Origin: Clostridia bacterium
Lineage (GTDB): Bacteria; Bacillota; Clostridia; Oscillospirales; Acutalibacteraceae
Assembly (NCBI GenBank): GCA_017431035.1
Contig: JAFRLW010000012.1
Coordinates: forward strand, 39,582 to 103,581
Direction of reading: 5' to 3'
Length of the DNA stretch: 64,000 nt
Shown: piece after piece, positions 7,399-14,918 of the stretch
How positions within the stretch are numbered: position 1 is the stretch's first letter
How the letters are laid out: the number at the start of each line of letters is the position of its first letter
Made by a program: the position numbers and the translations under genes
Notes under the pieces: generated by a model
Told to the model about the DNA's origin: nothing
The model's database searches: none
Seen by the model: only the letters and a program-made list of their open reading frames with translations

Positions 7399-8283
7399 TT
7401 ATATAATTCCCTTTTCCCTCATAAGTTTAAGGAGGGTTTCTTCGTGCGCCTTTTCCATTTTTGTAAGCGGCAAGCGAAGACTGTTTTCGCCATAACCCAT
7501 ATGCGCCATAGCGCACTTAACAGGGATAGGATTGACCTCGCAAAACAGGGAGTTTATTATCGGCAGGTAATCGAGTTGCGCTTTAAGGCTCTCTTTTATA
7601 TTGCCGCTAAAGAAATCGCTGCACATTTTTGCCGTTTCATAGGGGAAAAGGTTTGAAAGTACGGAAATAACACCCTTTCCGCCGAGCGATAAAATAGGCA
7701 CGATTTGGTCATCGTTACCCGAATAAATATCAATTTTATCTCCTGCCGCAGCGGCTATTTCAGCCACCTGAGAGATATCGCCCGAAGCCTCTTTTATACC
7801 GGTTATGTTTTCGTGCAAAATGAGTTTTGCAACCGTTTCTGGCGCTATGTTACAACCTGTTCTTGACGGAACGTTGTATAAAATGCAAGGCACGTCAACC
7901 TTATCGGCAACCGCAAGGAAAGAGTCAATAAGACCCTGTTGAGTGGCTTTGTTGTAATAAGGGGTGACAAGAAGCAGTCCGTCGGCGCCGGATTTTTCGG
8001 CGTGTTTTGAAAGACTTATGGCATAGGCGGTATCGTTGGATCCCGTACCGGCTATAACCGGAACACGACCGTTTACCTTTTCTATACAAAAGTCGATAAC
8101 CGCTTTGTGTTCGCTGTCAGTAAGAGTTGAGCCTTCACCCGTAGTTCCGGCAACAACAATAGCGTTAATTCCGCTATTTATCTGCCACTCGATAAGTCGC
8201 TCAAAAGCGGCATAGTCTATTTGTTCATCCTTAAAGGGCGTGATAATCGCCGTAGCGGCGCCCGTAAAAACTGTCTTTTTCAT
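7399..8283 (-). CDS. dapA: 4-Hydroxy-tetrahydrodipicolinate synthase
   Basis: This 294-residue class I aldolase condenses pyruvate with aspartate semialdehyde, the entry step of the lysine/DAP branch. Seen: GTTGEG (residues 47-52), YNVPSRTG with the catalytic tyrosine Y136, and the Schiff-base lysine in GIKEASGD (K164). Length is typical. It sits 15 bp after proS and 40 bp before ddh. No lysine riboswitch is visible upstream of this gene or of proS. Confidence 0.96.
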   Translation of the reverse strand: MKKTVFTGAATAIITPFKDEQIDYAAFERLIEWQINSGINAIVVAGTTGEGSTLTDSEHKAVIDFCIEKVNGRVPVIAGTGSNDTAYAISLSKHAEKSGADGLLLVTPYYNKATQQGLIDSFLAVADKVDVPCILYNVPSRTGCNIAPETVAKLILHENITGIKEASGDISQVAEIAAAAGDKIDIYSGNDDQIVPILSLGGKGVISVLSNLFPYETAKMCSDFFSGNIKESLKAQLDYLPIINSLFCEVNPIPVKCAMAHMGYGENSLRLPLTKMEKAHEETLLKLMREKGII

Positions 8284-8298
8284 TTATATCATCCTTTA

Positions 8299-9738
8299 TT
8301 AGTACGCTTTGCCCCAGTAGAGCATGTGTTTTGCCTCTTTGCCGCAGCAAACGCATTTATCCGAGAGGTGTTCTTCATTTTCAAGCGGAATACAACGTGA
8401 AGTCACGCCGAGTTCCTCTTTGAGTTTATCTTCACACTCTCTGTCACCGCACCACATAGCCCTGATAAATCCGGGCTTGTTGTCGGCGATATCTTTCATT
8501 TCTTCAAAGGTCTTTGCGTCATAGGTCATAGCGTTTCTTCTGGCAAGTGCCTTTTCGTACATACCGTCACGAACGGCGGTAAGAAGTTTCGGTATTTCAT
8601 TGGCGAGGTCATCCATTTTGACAAGGGTTTTTTCTCCGTTATCACGGCGAACAACCACAACCTGTCCGTTTTCTATATCACGAGGACCTATCTCAACACG
8701 AAGCGGAACGCCTTTCATTTCATATTCGGCAAACTTCCAGCCGGGTGTCTGGTCGGAAGTATCGCATTTTACACGGGCAACTTTTCCTATAACCTTTGTT
8801 ATTTCGTTTGCCTTTTCTATAACGCCCTCTTTATGAGAGGCGATAGGAACAACAACAACCTGAACAGGCGCAACCGCAGGGGGCAGGCAAAGTCCGTTGT
8901 TGTCGCCGTGGGTCATAATTATAGCGCCGATAAGGCGGGTGGTGGAGCCCCAAGAGGTCTGATACGGATAGCGGAGTTTATTCTCTTTATCGGTATACTG
9001 GACGCCGAAAGCACGGGAAAAACCGTCGCCGAAATAGTGGGAAGTACCGCTTTGCAGAGCCTTTCCGTCGTGCATAAGCGCCTCTATCGTATAGGTGGCT
9101 TCAGCACCGGCAAAACGCTCTTTCTCGGTTTTAATACCTTTTATAACCGGCATTGCGAGATACTCTTTTGCAAAATGAGCATAGACATTTAGTTGCTGCT
9201 CGGTTTCTTTTCTCGCCTCTTCTTCGGTTTCGTGTATGGTGTGACCCTCTTGCCACAAGAACTCTCTTGAACGCAGGAAAGGACGGGTCGTCTTTTCCCA
9301 GCGCACAACCGAACACCACTGATTATACAGTTTCGGCAAATCACGATAAGAGTGAACAATATTTTTGAAATGGTCGCAGAAAAGGGTCTCGGAAGTCGGG
9401 CGAACACAAAGCCTTTCCTCTAATTTTTCTTCACCGCCCATTGTCACCCAGGCAACCTCAGGCGCAAAACCTTCTACATGGTCCTTTTCCTTTTGCAAAA
9501 GGCTCTCCGGAATAAAGAGGGGCATATAAACGTTTTCGTGTCCTTTCTCTTTGAAGAGAGAGTCCATAATCTTTTGTATATTTTCCCAAACGGCATAGCC
9601 GTACGGGCGAATTATCATACATCCCTTTACCGAAGAATAGTCAATGAGTTCCGCTTTTATGCATACGTCGGTATACCATTTCGCAAAATCTTCTTCCATA
9701 GAGGTAATCTCTTTTATAACCTTGTCGTTTTTTGCCAT
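8299..9738 (-). CDS. proS: Prolyl-tRNA synthetase, short (archaeal/eukaryotic-like, ProS type 3)
   Basis: This 479-residue class II synthetase charges tRNA-Pro. It is the short form without the bacterial editing insertion. Motif 2 ([22 protein letters not shown]) and motif 3 ([16 protein letters not shown], near 268) are evident. The C-terminal extension has a Cys-rich zinc-type cluster ([16 protein letters not shown]) and ends in a tyrosine, as in this subfamily. It heads the operon with dapA, ddh and lysA, expressed from a sigma-A promoter at 9789-9817, with AAGGAG as Shine-Dalgarno. Its co-transcription with lysine genes is not functionally obvious. Confidence 0.95.
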   Translation of the reverse strand: MAKNDKVIKEITSMEEDFAKWYTDVCIKAELIDYSSVKGCMIIRPYGYAVWENIQKIMDSLFKEKGHENVYMPLFIPESLLQKEKDHVEGFAPEVAWVTMGGEEKLEERLCVRPTSETLFCDHFKNIVHSYRDLPKLYNQWCSVVRWEKTTRPFLRSREFLWQEGHTIHETEEEARKETEQQLNVYAHFAKEYLAMPVIKGIKTEKERFAGAEATYTIEALMHDGKALQSGTSHYFGDGFSRAFGVQYTDKENKLRYPYQTSWGSTTRLIGAIIMTHGDNNGLCLPPAVAPVQVVVVPIASHKEGVIEKANEITKVIGKVARVKCDTSDQTPGWKFAEYEMKGVPLRVEIGPRDIENGQVVVVRRDNGEKTLVKMDDLANEIPKLLTAVRDGMYEKALARRNAMTYDAKTFEEMKDIADNKPGFIRAMWCGDRECEDKLKEELGVTSRCIPLENEEHLSDKCVCCGKEAKHMLYWGKAY

Positions 9739-9788
9739 TTTTGTTTTCTCCTTTGCGGTTATGATAAATAATAATAACCTAAGTCTAT

Positions 9789-9817
9789 ATTATATAGCAC
9801 CATATCGCTTTTTTCAA
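9789..9817 (-). promoter_or_regulatory. sigma-A promoter of proS-dapA-ddh-lysA
   Basis: On the minus strand, TTGAAA (9812-9817) and TATAAT (9789-9794) are 17 bp apart. It lies about 50 bp upstream of the proS start codon. Confidence 0.8.
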
Positions 9818-9818
9818 G

Positions 9819-9848
9819 AAAAAATCCCGATTTTATCGGGATTTTTTG
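9819..9848 (-). terminator. Intrinsic terminator of XRE regulator gene
   Basis: AAAATCCCGA and TCGGGATTTTTT form a hairpin with a T-run on the minus strand directly after the regulator stop, just upstream of the proS promoter. Confidence 0.9.
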
Positions 9849-9852
9849 TGTT

Positions 9853-10473
9853 TTATTTTACTTTTTTGCCCTTGACCTTTATCCTTGACCAAAAGAATAC
9901 TATTATTTGACCGGGAATACCGAGCAGCAGCAACTCCCACGCTTTAGCGGAAACGGGCATAAGGGTGATAAAAAGGGATATAAGAACGGTCCAGATAAGA
10001 ATTGAAACAATAAGGAAGTTTCTTCGTCTGTTAAACCAAATGCTGTTAAAAACAAGCCAAACTATAGAGGAAATCGGAACGGCATATATAAACGCCAGCC
10101 ACAAATGTATTTTTCCGTTTGTCGCCATAGAGGCGGTGACGTAAACGGTAAGCGCCACAAGCCACACAACCGCCACGGAAATAAGGGTGATTTCGGTGCG
10201 GTTTCTTGTTTTGACACGAATGGTCTCGGCGCTCTCTCTTTCCCTCGCTTTATGTTCCGACTCAATAAGATAGTCAACGTCCACGCCAAATGTATCGGCT
10301 ATGTATTTAAGCACACCGACGTCAGGCACAGACTCGCCCCTCTCCCATTTGGAAATGGCTTTGTCCGAGTATTTAAGTCTCTCCGCAAGTTCAAGCTGGG
10401 TCATACCGCTTTGTCTGCGTAAAGACGATAAGTTGTTTGCAAAGTTTTGCCTTATAGACTCTAAACTTTCCAA
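9853..10473 (-). CDS. XRE-family membrane-bound regulator
   Basis: The N-terminal helix-turn-helix lies in about residues 6-62: QSGMTQLELAERL, then YSDKAISKWERGESVPD. It is followed by about 140 residues with four predicted membrane segments (LISVAVVWLVALTVY, LAFIYAVPISSIVWL, FLIVSILIWTVLISL, LLLLGIPGQIIVFF) and a basic tail. It is therefore a membrane-tethered DNA-binding protein whose signal is unknown. I chose TTG at 10471-10473 as the start. An ATG at 10503 lies only 2 bp after the -10 box and cannot be in the transcript, whereas AGAGGTG precedes the TTG by 6 nt. A palindrome upstream of the -35 box suggests autoregulation. Confidence 0.85.
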   Translation of the reverse strand: MESLESIRQNFANNLSSLRRQSGMTQLELAERLKYSDKAISKWERGESVPDVGVLKYIADTFGVDVDYLIESEHKARERESAETIRVKTRNRTEITLISVAVVWLVALTVYVTASMATNGKIHLWLAFIYAVPISSIVWLVFNSIWFNRRRNFLIVSILIWTVLISLFITLMPVSAKAWELLLLGIPGQIIVFFWSRIKVKGKKVK

Positions 10474-10505
10474 AAAATACACCTCTAATCTTGTTTGTTG
10501 CATTT

Positions 10506-10534
10506 ATTATACCATACATTTTATGCGGTTTCAA
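10506..10534 (-). promoter_or_regulatory. sigma-A promoter of XRE regulator
   Basis: On the minus strand, TTGAAA (10529-10534) and TATAAT (10506-10511) are separated by 17 bp. The transcription start is expected near 10499, giving a leader of about 25 nt to the TTG start. Confidence 0.85.
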
Positions 10535-10540
10535 GCACTA

Positions 10541-10559
10541 ATTCTACTGTCGGTAGAAT
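10541..10559. promoter_or_regulatory. Palindromic operator candidate
   Basis: ATTCTAC-TGTCG-GTAGAAT is a perfect 7-bp inverted repeat lying 6 bp upstream of the XRE gene's -35 box. A related half site CTACCG occurs at 10574-10579. Position and symmetry suit binding by the adjacent XRE regulator; it could also affect the divergent degV promoter. Confidence 0.5.
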
Positions 10560-10619
10560 AGCATAAAATTAACTCTACCGCCAAAAACCTAACTGTATAC
10601 CCTGTAAATCAACTGTTTA

Positions 10620-10648
10620 TTGATTTATATGAGCCTCGTATATAAAAT
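10620..10648 (+). promoter_or_regulatory. sigma-A promoter of degV-like gene
   Basis: TTGATT (10620-10625) and TAAAAT (10643-10648) are 17 bp apart, about 46 bp upstream of the chosen ATG. Confidence 0.6.
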
Positions 10649-10693
10649 ATTAAACGTAGCAAAAAACACATAGAAATGAAAGGCGGAAAAACA

Positions 10694-11575
10694 ATGAGCG
10701 AAAATTATATTCTTTCTTGTGAGTCGACCGTTGATTTGCCGTTTGATTACGTCACAGGCAGAAACATACCCGTTTTGTTTTATACCTATACGGTAGACGG
10801 TAACGAATATGAGGACCATATGGTCAGGACCAAAGAAAAATACGATCAGTTTTATAAGTTTATTGAGGACGGATTTTTCCCGAGAACTTCTCAAATAAAT
10901 GAATATAGATATGTAGAATATTTAGAGCCGCTAATTCAAAAAGGCGACGTTATACACGTTGTACTCGGTACGGGTATGACCAAATCATATATAAGCGCCC
11001 TTTCTGCCGCAGAGCAGTTAAAGGAAAAATATCCCGATAGAAAAATTGCCGTTATCGACTCAACCTGTTCCTGCACGGGATACGGTTTGCTTGTTGATAT
11101 TGCCGCAGATATGAGGGATGCAGGCGCAGGCTTTGATGAGGTTGTATCGTGGCTTGAAAACAACAAACATAAAATCGGTCACCAGTTCTTCTCCACCGAT
11201 ATGAAATATTTCCGCAGAAGCGGTCGTGTTTCGGGCGTTGCCGCAACGGTTGCGTCGGTGCTTGGCATTTGCCCGCTTATGCGCCTTGACTATAACGGCA
11301 AAATTGTTGCCTATCAAAAGGTGAGAGGAGTAAAAAACACAATAAAAAAGACCGTAGATGAAGTTGTTGCTCATATTGAAAAAGAGCCAAACCATAAGAT
11401 GTACATCTCAAACTCAAATTGTAACGAACTTGCAAAAGAGGTAAGAAAGGAAGTAGAAAAGGCGCTTCCGCAGTATAAAAATAAGATTACCGAGTGCCAA
11501 ATCGGCTCGATTATCGCCTCCCACTGCGGACCGGGTACGGTTGCCGTATTCTTTGTAGGCGACGACCGACCGTAA
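10694..11575 (+). CDS. DegV family fatty-acid-binding protein
   Basis: This roughly 293-residue protein belongs to the DegV/FakB family, which binds fatty acids so that FakA can phosphorylate them. Typical blocks are seen: an early SCESTVDLP, ...TSQINEY (TSQ motif near 65), a GTGMTKSYISA helix, IDSTCSCTGYG, and FSTDMKYFRRSGRVSG near 170. I chose ATG 10694 because AAAGGCGG lies 7 nt upstream; an in-frame ATG at 10676 precedes that Shine-Dalgarno. A FakA-like kinase component is encoded at 53.3 kb, so the two could form one system although they are unlinked. Confidence 0.9.
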   Translation: MSENYILSCESTVDLPFDYVTGRNIPVLFYTYTVDGNEYEDHMVRTKEKYDQFYKFIEDGFFPRTSQINEYRYVEYLEPLIQKGDVIHVVLGTGMTKSYISALSAAEQLKEKYPDRKIAVIDSTCSCTGYGLLVDIAADMRDAGAGFDEVVSWLENNKHKIGHQFFSTDMKYFRRSGRVSGVAATVASVLGICPLMRLDYNGKIVAYQKVRGVKNTIKKTVDEVVAHIEKEPNHKMYISNSNCNELAKEVRKEVEKALPQYKNKITECQIGSIIASHCGPGTVAVFFVGDDRP

Positions 11576-11602
11576 TAAAAATAAATCCTTGTCTTCATAC
11601 AT

Positions 11603-11650
11603 TTATAAGCAATACCGCCGGGGTTTAGACCTCGGCGGTATTGCTTATAA
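11603..11650. terminator. Perfect 18-bp hairpin between convergent degV and spoVT
   Basis: The arms 11603-11620 and 11633-11650 are perfectly complementary over 18 bp (TTATAAGCAATACCGCCG and its complement) around a 12-nt loop. The right arm includes the last codons and stop of the minus-strand spoVT gene. Neither strand has a strong U-run, so it may act mainly as a transcript 3'-end stabiliser or convergent block. Confidence 0.75.
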
Positions 11651-12169
11651 TTCATCTGCAAGAATCTCGGAAGAGAGGTCAAGCAGTTTTATATCGGTGT
11701 CGCCGGCTTTTTCCGCTGTTTCGTTAGAAAGCAGCACCACACAACCCGCAACGTCGCCCCCTGTGACTATCGGCGAGGCCGCCGCTATGGGAGAGCGGTA
11801 ATCGTGAAGAGCGTTGGCGTTTTGGCGGTCTCTCACGGTGTTTCGCCCCTCCATAATATATTCAAGTTCTTTTGTGACGGTGCGGTCTATCACCTCTCGT
11901 TTTGAGATATTTGCCGCCGCTATGCAGGTGTCACGGTCGCAAATTAAGACCGATAGTTTTGTCATTTTACCGAGCGCCGCCGCACAGGAAACCGCCGCTT
12001 CCTTGACCTCGCCCACCATAGAATACTTTTTGAAAATAACCTCTCCGCCCGAAGTGGTAAATATTTCAAGCGGGTCACCCTCTCGGATTTTCATAGTGCG
12101 CCTGATTTCTTTTGGTATAACCACACGACCGAGATCGTCAATTCTTCTTACTATCCCCGTTGCTTTCAT
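11645..12169 (-). CDS. spoVT: Stage V sporulation protein T
   Basis: This 174-residue protein has an N-terminal AbrB/SpoVT swapped-hairpin DNA-binding domain (MKATGIVRRIDDLGRVVIPKE...). It is followed by a C-terminal GAF-like domain from about residue 55 with VLICDRDTCIAA and YRSPIAAASPI. This is the SpoVT architecture and length. SpoVT modulates sigma-G-dependent genes in the forespore. Its presence supports an endospore former. The Shine-Dalgarno AAGGAG is 9 nt from ATG. Upstream lies a sequence closely resembling a sigma-G/sigma-F promoter (12204-12233), as expected for its known regulation. Confidence 0.95.
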   Translation of the reverse strand: MKATGIVRRIDDLGRVVIPKEIRRTMKIREGDPLEIFTTSGGEVIFKKYSMVGEVKEAAVSCAAALGKMTKLSVLICDRDTCIAAANISKREVIDRTVTKELEYIMEGRNTVRDRQNANALHDYRSPIAAASPIVTGGDVAGCVVLLSNETAEKAGDTDIKLLDLSSEILADEL

Positions 12170-12203
12170 ATAAAAAATCTCCTTACCTTACAATTCTTTT
12201 CTT

Positions 12204-12233
12204 TAGTATTTGTAAGATAGGGAGATTTATGCA
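12204..12233 (-). promoter_or_regulatory. Forespore-type (sigma-G/sigma-F) promoter candidate of spoVT
   Basis: On the minus strand, TGCATA (12228-12233) and AATACTA (12204-12210) are 17 bp apart, close to the Bacillus sigma-G pattern of TGMATA and CATACTA. It lies between TipAS and spoVT. No good sigma-A hexamers were found in the same interval. Confidence 0.55.
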
Positions 12234-12235
12234 AG

Positions 12236-12607
12236 TTATGGTTTTGATGTAATGTAATAATCTATCGCCTTTTTTACAAAGAGTGCGGTGCCGGCACCTG
12301 CGGCATTATCAATATTTTCTTTGAACCGTTTGTCCTCTACGTACATATTACCAAGGTTAACAAGCATTTCATCAGAGCAAGAGTAGTAATTTTCTGTGAT
12401 GTATGCTTTTAGTTTTTCGATTTTTGATATGACCTCGCCACTAAAAGGGTCTTTATCTCTAAGGGTTCCTATTTCTCTTATGATGTTCATAAGACCTTTT
12501 GAAAGTTCGGCTTCCTTTTCATTTGTTCGAGAGAGGGATTTTTTCTCGTATTCCTTATATTCGGCTGTGTTGCCGAAACGGTTTTTCACCTCATTTTTAT
12601 AATCCAT
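12236..12607 (-). CDS. Stand-alone TipAS antibiotic-recognition domain protein
   Basis: This 123-residue all-helical protein matches the TipAS domain by pattern: an N-terminal VKNRFGNTAEYKEYE, a central helix pair, ITENYYSCSDEMLVNLGNMYVEDKRFKENID near residues 70-100, and GAGTALFVKKAIDYY at the end. In TipA and Mta regulators this globin-like domain follows a MerR helix-turn-helix and captures thiopeptides or other amphipathic drugs. Here the DNA-binding part is absent. GGAGGTG 6 nt before ATG shows this is a genuine start, not a truncation by frameshift. It could sequester ligands; function not demonstrated. Confidence 0.85.
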   Translation of the reverse strand: MDYKNEVKNRFGNTAEYKEYEKKSLSRTNEKEAELSKGLMNIIREIGTLRDKDPFSGEVISKIEKLKAYITENYYSCSDEMLVNLGNMYVEDKRFKENIDNAAGAGTALFVKKAIDYYITSKP

Positions 12608-12626
12608 AGCGGCACCTCCGGACTAA

Positions 12627-14765
12627 CTATATATCAAGTAAAAACCAGTATTTTAAGGTAAAATTGGGGTTATAAAACGGATCGTGCTTTATATATTTGT
12701 CCCACTTTTTATACATATACTCTTGTTCGGACTGAAATCTTTTGAACTTACTGGAAGTTGTATCATATCCTCTTGATTTTGACTCATAGTGGAGAAGTTC
12801 TGCCATAGGAACAAAAACATTATAGTACCCTTTATCAAGCAGTTTCATATTAAAATCAACATCATTGTATGCAACTTTTAAATCCTCTTCTAAGCCGCCG
12901 ACACTCTCAAACTTTTCTTTAGAAACAACAAGGCAGGCGGCCGTGTTTGCAGCATAATTATATGGCACACAAAGTCTGCCATATAATCCGGTGTCGTTTT
13001 TAGAACTTCCCAGATAGGCGTGAGATGCAACTCCGCCAAGACCCATTATAGTACCTGCGTGCTGCACGGTCATATCCGGATAAAAAAGTTTTGCGCCTAC
13101 TGTTCCGATATGAGGTTGCATAGCATAACCCAGCATAATTGAGAGCCAGTTCCCGTTGAGAATCTCGGTGTCGTTATTAAGTAAACAGATGTATTCTCCT
13201 GCCGCTTCGTTGATAGCGAGATTGTTTATTTTTGAATAGTTAAACTCACAAAGTGCATCAATGACACGAAAATTAGAATATTTGGATTTATATTTTTCGA
13301 ATAATTTGAAGGTTTCCGGCTTTTCGCTATTGTTGTTAACAAGAATAACCTCGTAATTCTTATACGTGGTTTTTGAGAAAAGAGAAGAAAGGCATTTTTC
13401 GGTGACATCTGCAAGGTCTTTTGTCGGGATTATAATTGACACAAGAGGATCGCCGGGGGTTTCATAAAACACCTTATAATAAGTTGTTTTTTCATCAATT
13501 TCAACATGCGCAGAAATGTTGTTACGTGCAAAGTGGTCTTCAAGCGCAGTTTTTCCACGTTCGAGAGCATAATTTTTACTGCTTAAAACTTTGGCTGTTG
13601 AACCCTCGACCATTCGCCAGTGGTATAAAATACGGGGGATATGATGAATGTGTTTGGCCTTTTCGGTTGCACGCAAAAACAGATCGTAATCTTGCGCACC
13701 TTCATATCCTTTTCTAAAACCGCCCGCTTCTCTAAACAAACTCTTTTTTATTACGGTTAAGTGACAAATATAATTCATTGATAAGATGGTGTCGGGAGAC
13801 CAGTCGGGCTTGAAATGAGGATAGCATCTTCTACCGTAATCATCGATTTTATCTTCATCGCTGTATAGAAAGTCAATATCAGGATTATCGTTTATTGCTT
13901 TTGCAACAAGGTAAAGGGCATCCTCGGTTATTTCGTCGTCATCATCCATAAGGGCGACATACTCTCCCGAAGCCATTTCGAAACAATCGTTTGTAGCTAC
14001 GGATATATGCCCGTTTTCTTTTCTGTATTTTACTTTTATACGGCTGTCTTTATTTTCATACTTTGATAAAGTCTCCTTTGTTTCGTTGTTTGTTGAACAG
14101 TCATCCACGAGGCAAACTTCAAAATTGTCATATTTTTGAGAAAGAATGGAATCAAGACATTTGCTTAAATAAGAACTGCCAATATTATAAACGGGTATTA
14201 AAAAACTTATTAGGGGCTTATAATTAAGTTCTTTATATTCGGTTTTTCCCTCGTGTTTTTCAATCCATTTAGAATACTCGAAAACGTTGTTTGGGTCATA
14301 GAAAGGCGAAAGAGCGTTTCGTTTGATTTTGCGTATCATTTCCATGAAATATTGCTTTAGCATAACCGGAGGAACCAAAAAGTGATGTCTTTTCCAAAGA
14401 ATACGTATTCCACCGAAAAAAAGATGAACACAAATATTCAGCTTGTTAAAGACTCTTAAAATCTTTTTTAATCCCGACGCTAAATACAATCTAAAAAGAC
14501 TGTTCTTAAAATGTACTTGACATAATGCTTTGCCGTTATCGTCACATAGCAAAACATTTATTGATTTTGATTCTTTTGGAACAAATGCGTTCATAAAAAA
14601 CTTTTTGTCATTACCAAAATGCACCTGATTAAACGAAAAGTTTTTTCCGTCACATATAAGGACGGGCTGAACACTATTGTTTTCGAATTCTCCCTCTATA
14701 CTTAAAAGAGGCTTTTTTATTCCCAAAAGGGATTTACGTTTAATAACAATTTTGTTGTCGTCCAT
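12627..14765 (-). CDS. Two-domain family 2 glycosyltransferase
   Basis: This 712-residue protein has an N-terminal region of about 170 residues without a recognised fold, then two GT-A glycosyltransferase family 2 domains. Domain one begins PLISFLIPVYN (about 186) and has the metal-binding MDDDDE motif near 275. Domain two begins PLVSIIIPTKD (about 437), has the LLNNDTE motif near 525 and the late YNDVDFNMKL block near 650. Such bifunctional enzymes build repeat units of rhamnan-, galactan- or O-antigen-like surface polysaccharides. It is divergent from the ABC exporter at 14919, which probably exports its product. By eye it is more AT-rich than its neighbours, suggesting transfer. Confidence 0.88.
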   Translation of the reverse strand: MDDNKIVIKRKSLLGIKKPLLSIEGEFENNSVQPVLICDGKNFSFNQVHFGNDKKFFMNAFVPKESKSINVLLCDDNGKALCQVHFKNSLFRLYLASGLKKILRVFNKLNICVHLFFGGIRILWKRHHFLVPPVMLKQYFMEMIRKIKRNALSPFYDPNNVFEYSKWIEKHEGKTEYKELNYKPLISFLIPVYNIGSSYLSKCLDSILSQKYDNFEVCLVDDCSTNNETKETLSKYENKDSRIKVKYRKENGHISVATNDCFEMASGEYVALMDDDDEITEDALYLVAKAINDNPDIDFLYSDEDKIDDYGRRCYPHFKPDWSPDTILSMNYICHLTVIKKSLFREAGGFRKGYEGAQDYDLFLRATEKAKHIHHIPRILYHWRMVEGSTAKVLSSKNYALERGKTALEDHFARNNISAHVEIDEKTTYYKVFYETPGDPLVSIIIPTKDLADVTEKCLSSLFSKTTYKNYEVILVNNNSEKPETFKLFEKYKSKYSNFRVIDALCEFNYSKINNLAINEAAGEYICLLNNDTEILNGNWLSIMLGYAMQPHIGTVGAKLFYPDMTVQHAGTIMGLGGVASHAYLGSSKNDTGLYGRLCVPYNYAANTAACLVVSKEKFESVGGLEEDLKVAYNDVDFNMKLLDKGYYNVFVPMAELLHYESKSRGYDTTSSKFKRFQSEQEYMYKKWDKYIKHDPFYNPNFTLKYWFLLDI

Positions 14766-14810
14766 AATAAAAATCCTTTCTTTTATAATGTTTTATAAAA
14801 GATTTTAATT

Positions 14811-14839
14811 ATTATAGCTTTACCTTCCGAAAAAGTCAA
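14811..14839 (-). promoter_or_regulatory. sigma-A promoter of glycosyltransferase gene
   Basis: On the minus strand, TTGACT (14834-14839) and TATAAT (14811-14816) are 17 bp apart. It is divergent from the exporter promoter 22 bp away. Confidence 0.8.
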
Positions 14840-14860
14840 CAACGCTTGGCCTTGTGCTAC

Positions 14861-14889
14861 TTGTAAAAAACAATCAAATAAGATATAAT
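14861..14889 (+). promoter_or_regulatory. sigma-A promoter of polysaccharide exporter genes
   Basis: TTGTAA (14861-14866) and TATAAT (14884-14889) are 17 bp apart, 30 bp before the permease start. Confidence 0.7.
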
Positions 14890-14918
14890 AAAACTAATAA
14901 AACAACGGAGGGGAAGAA

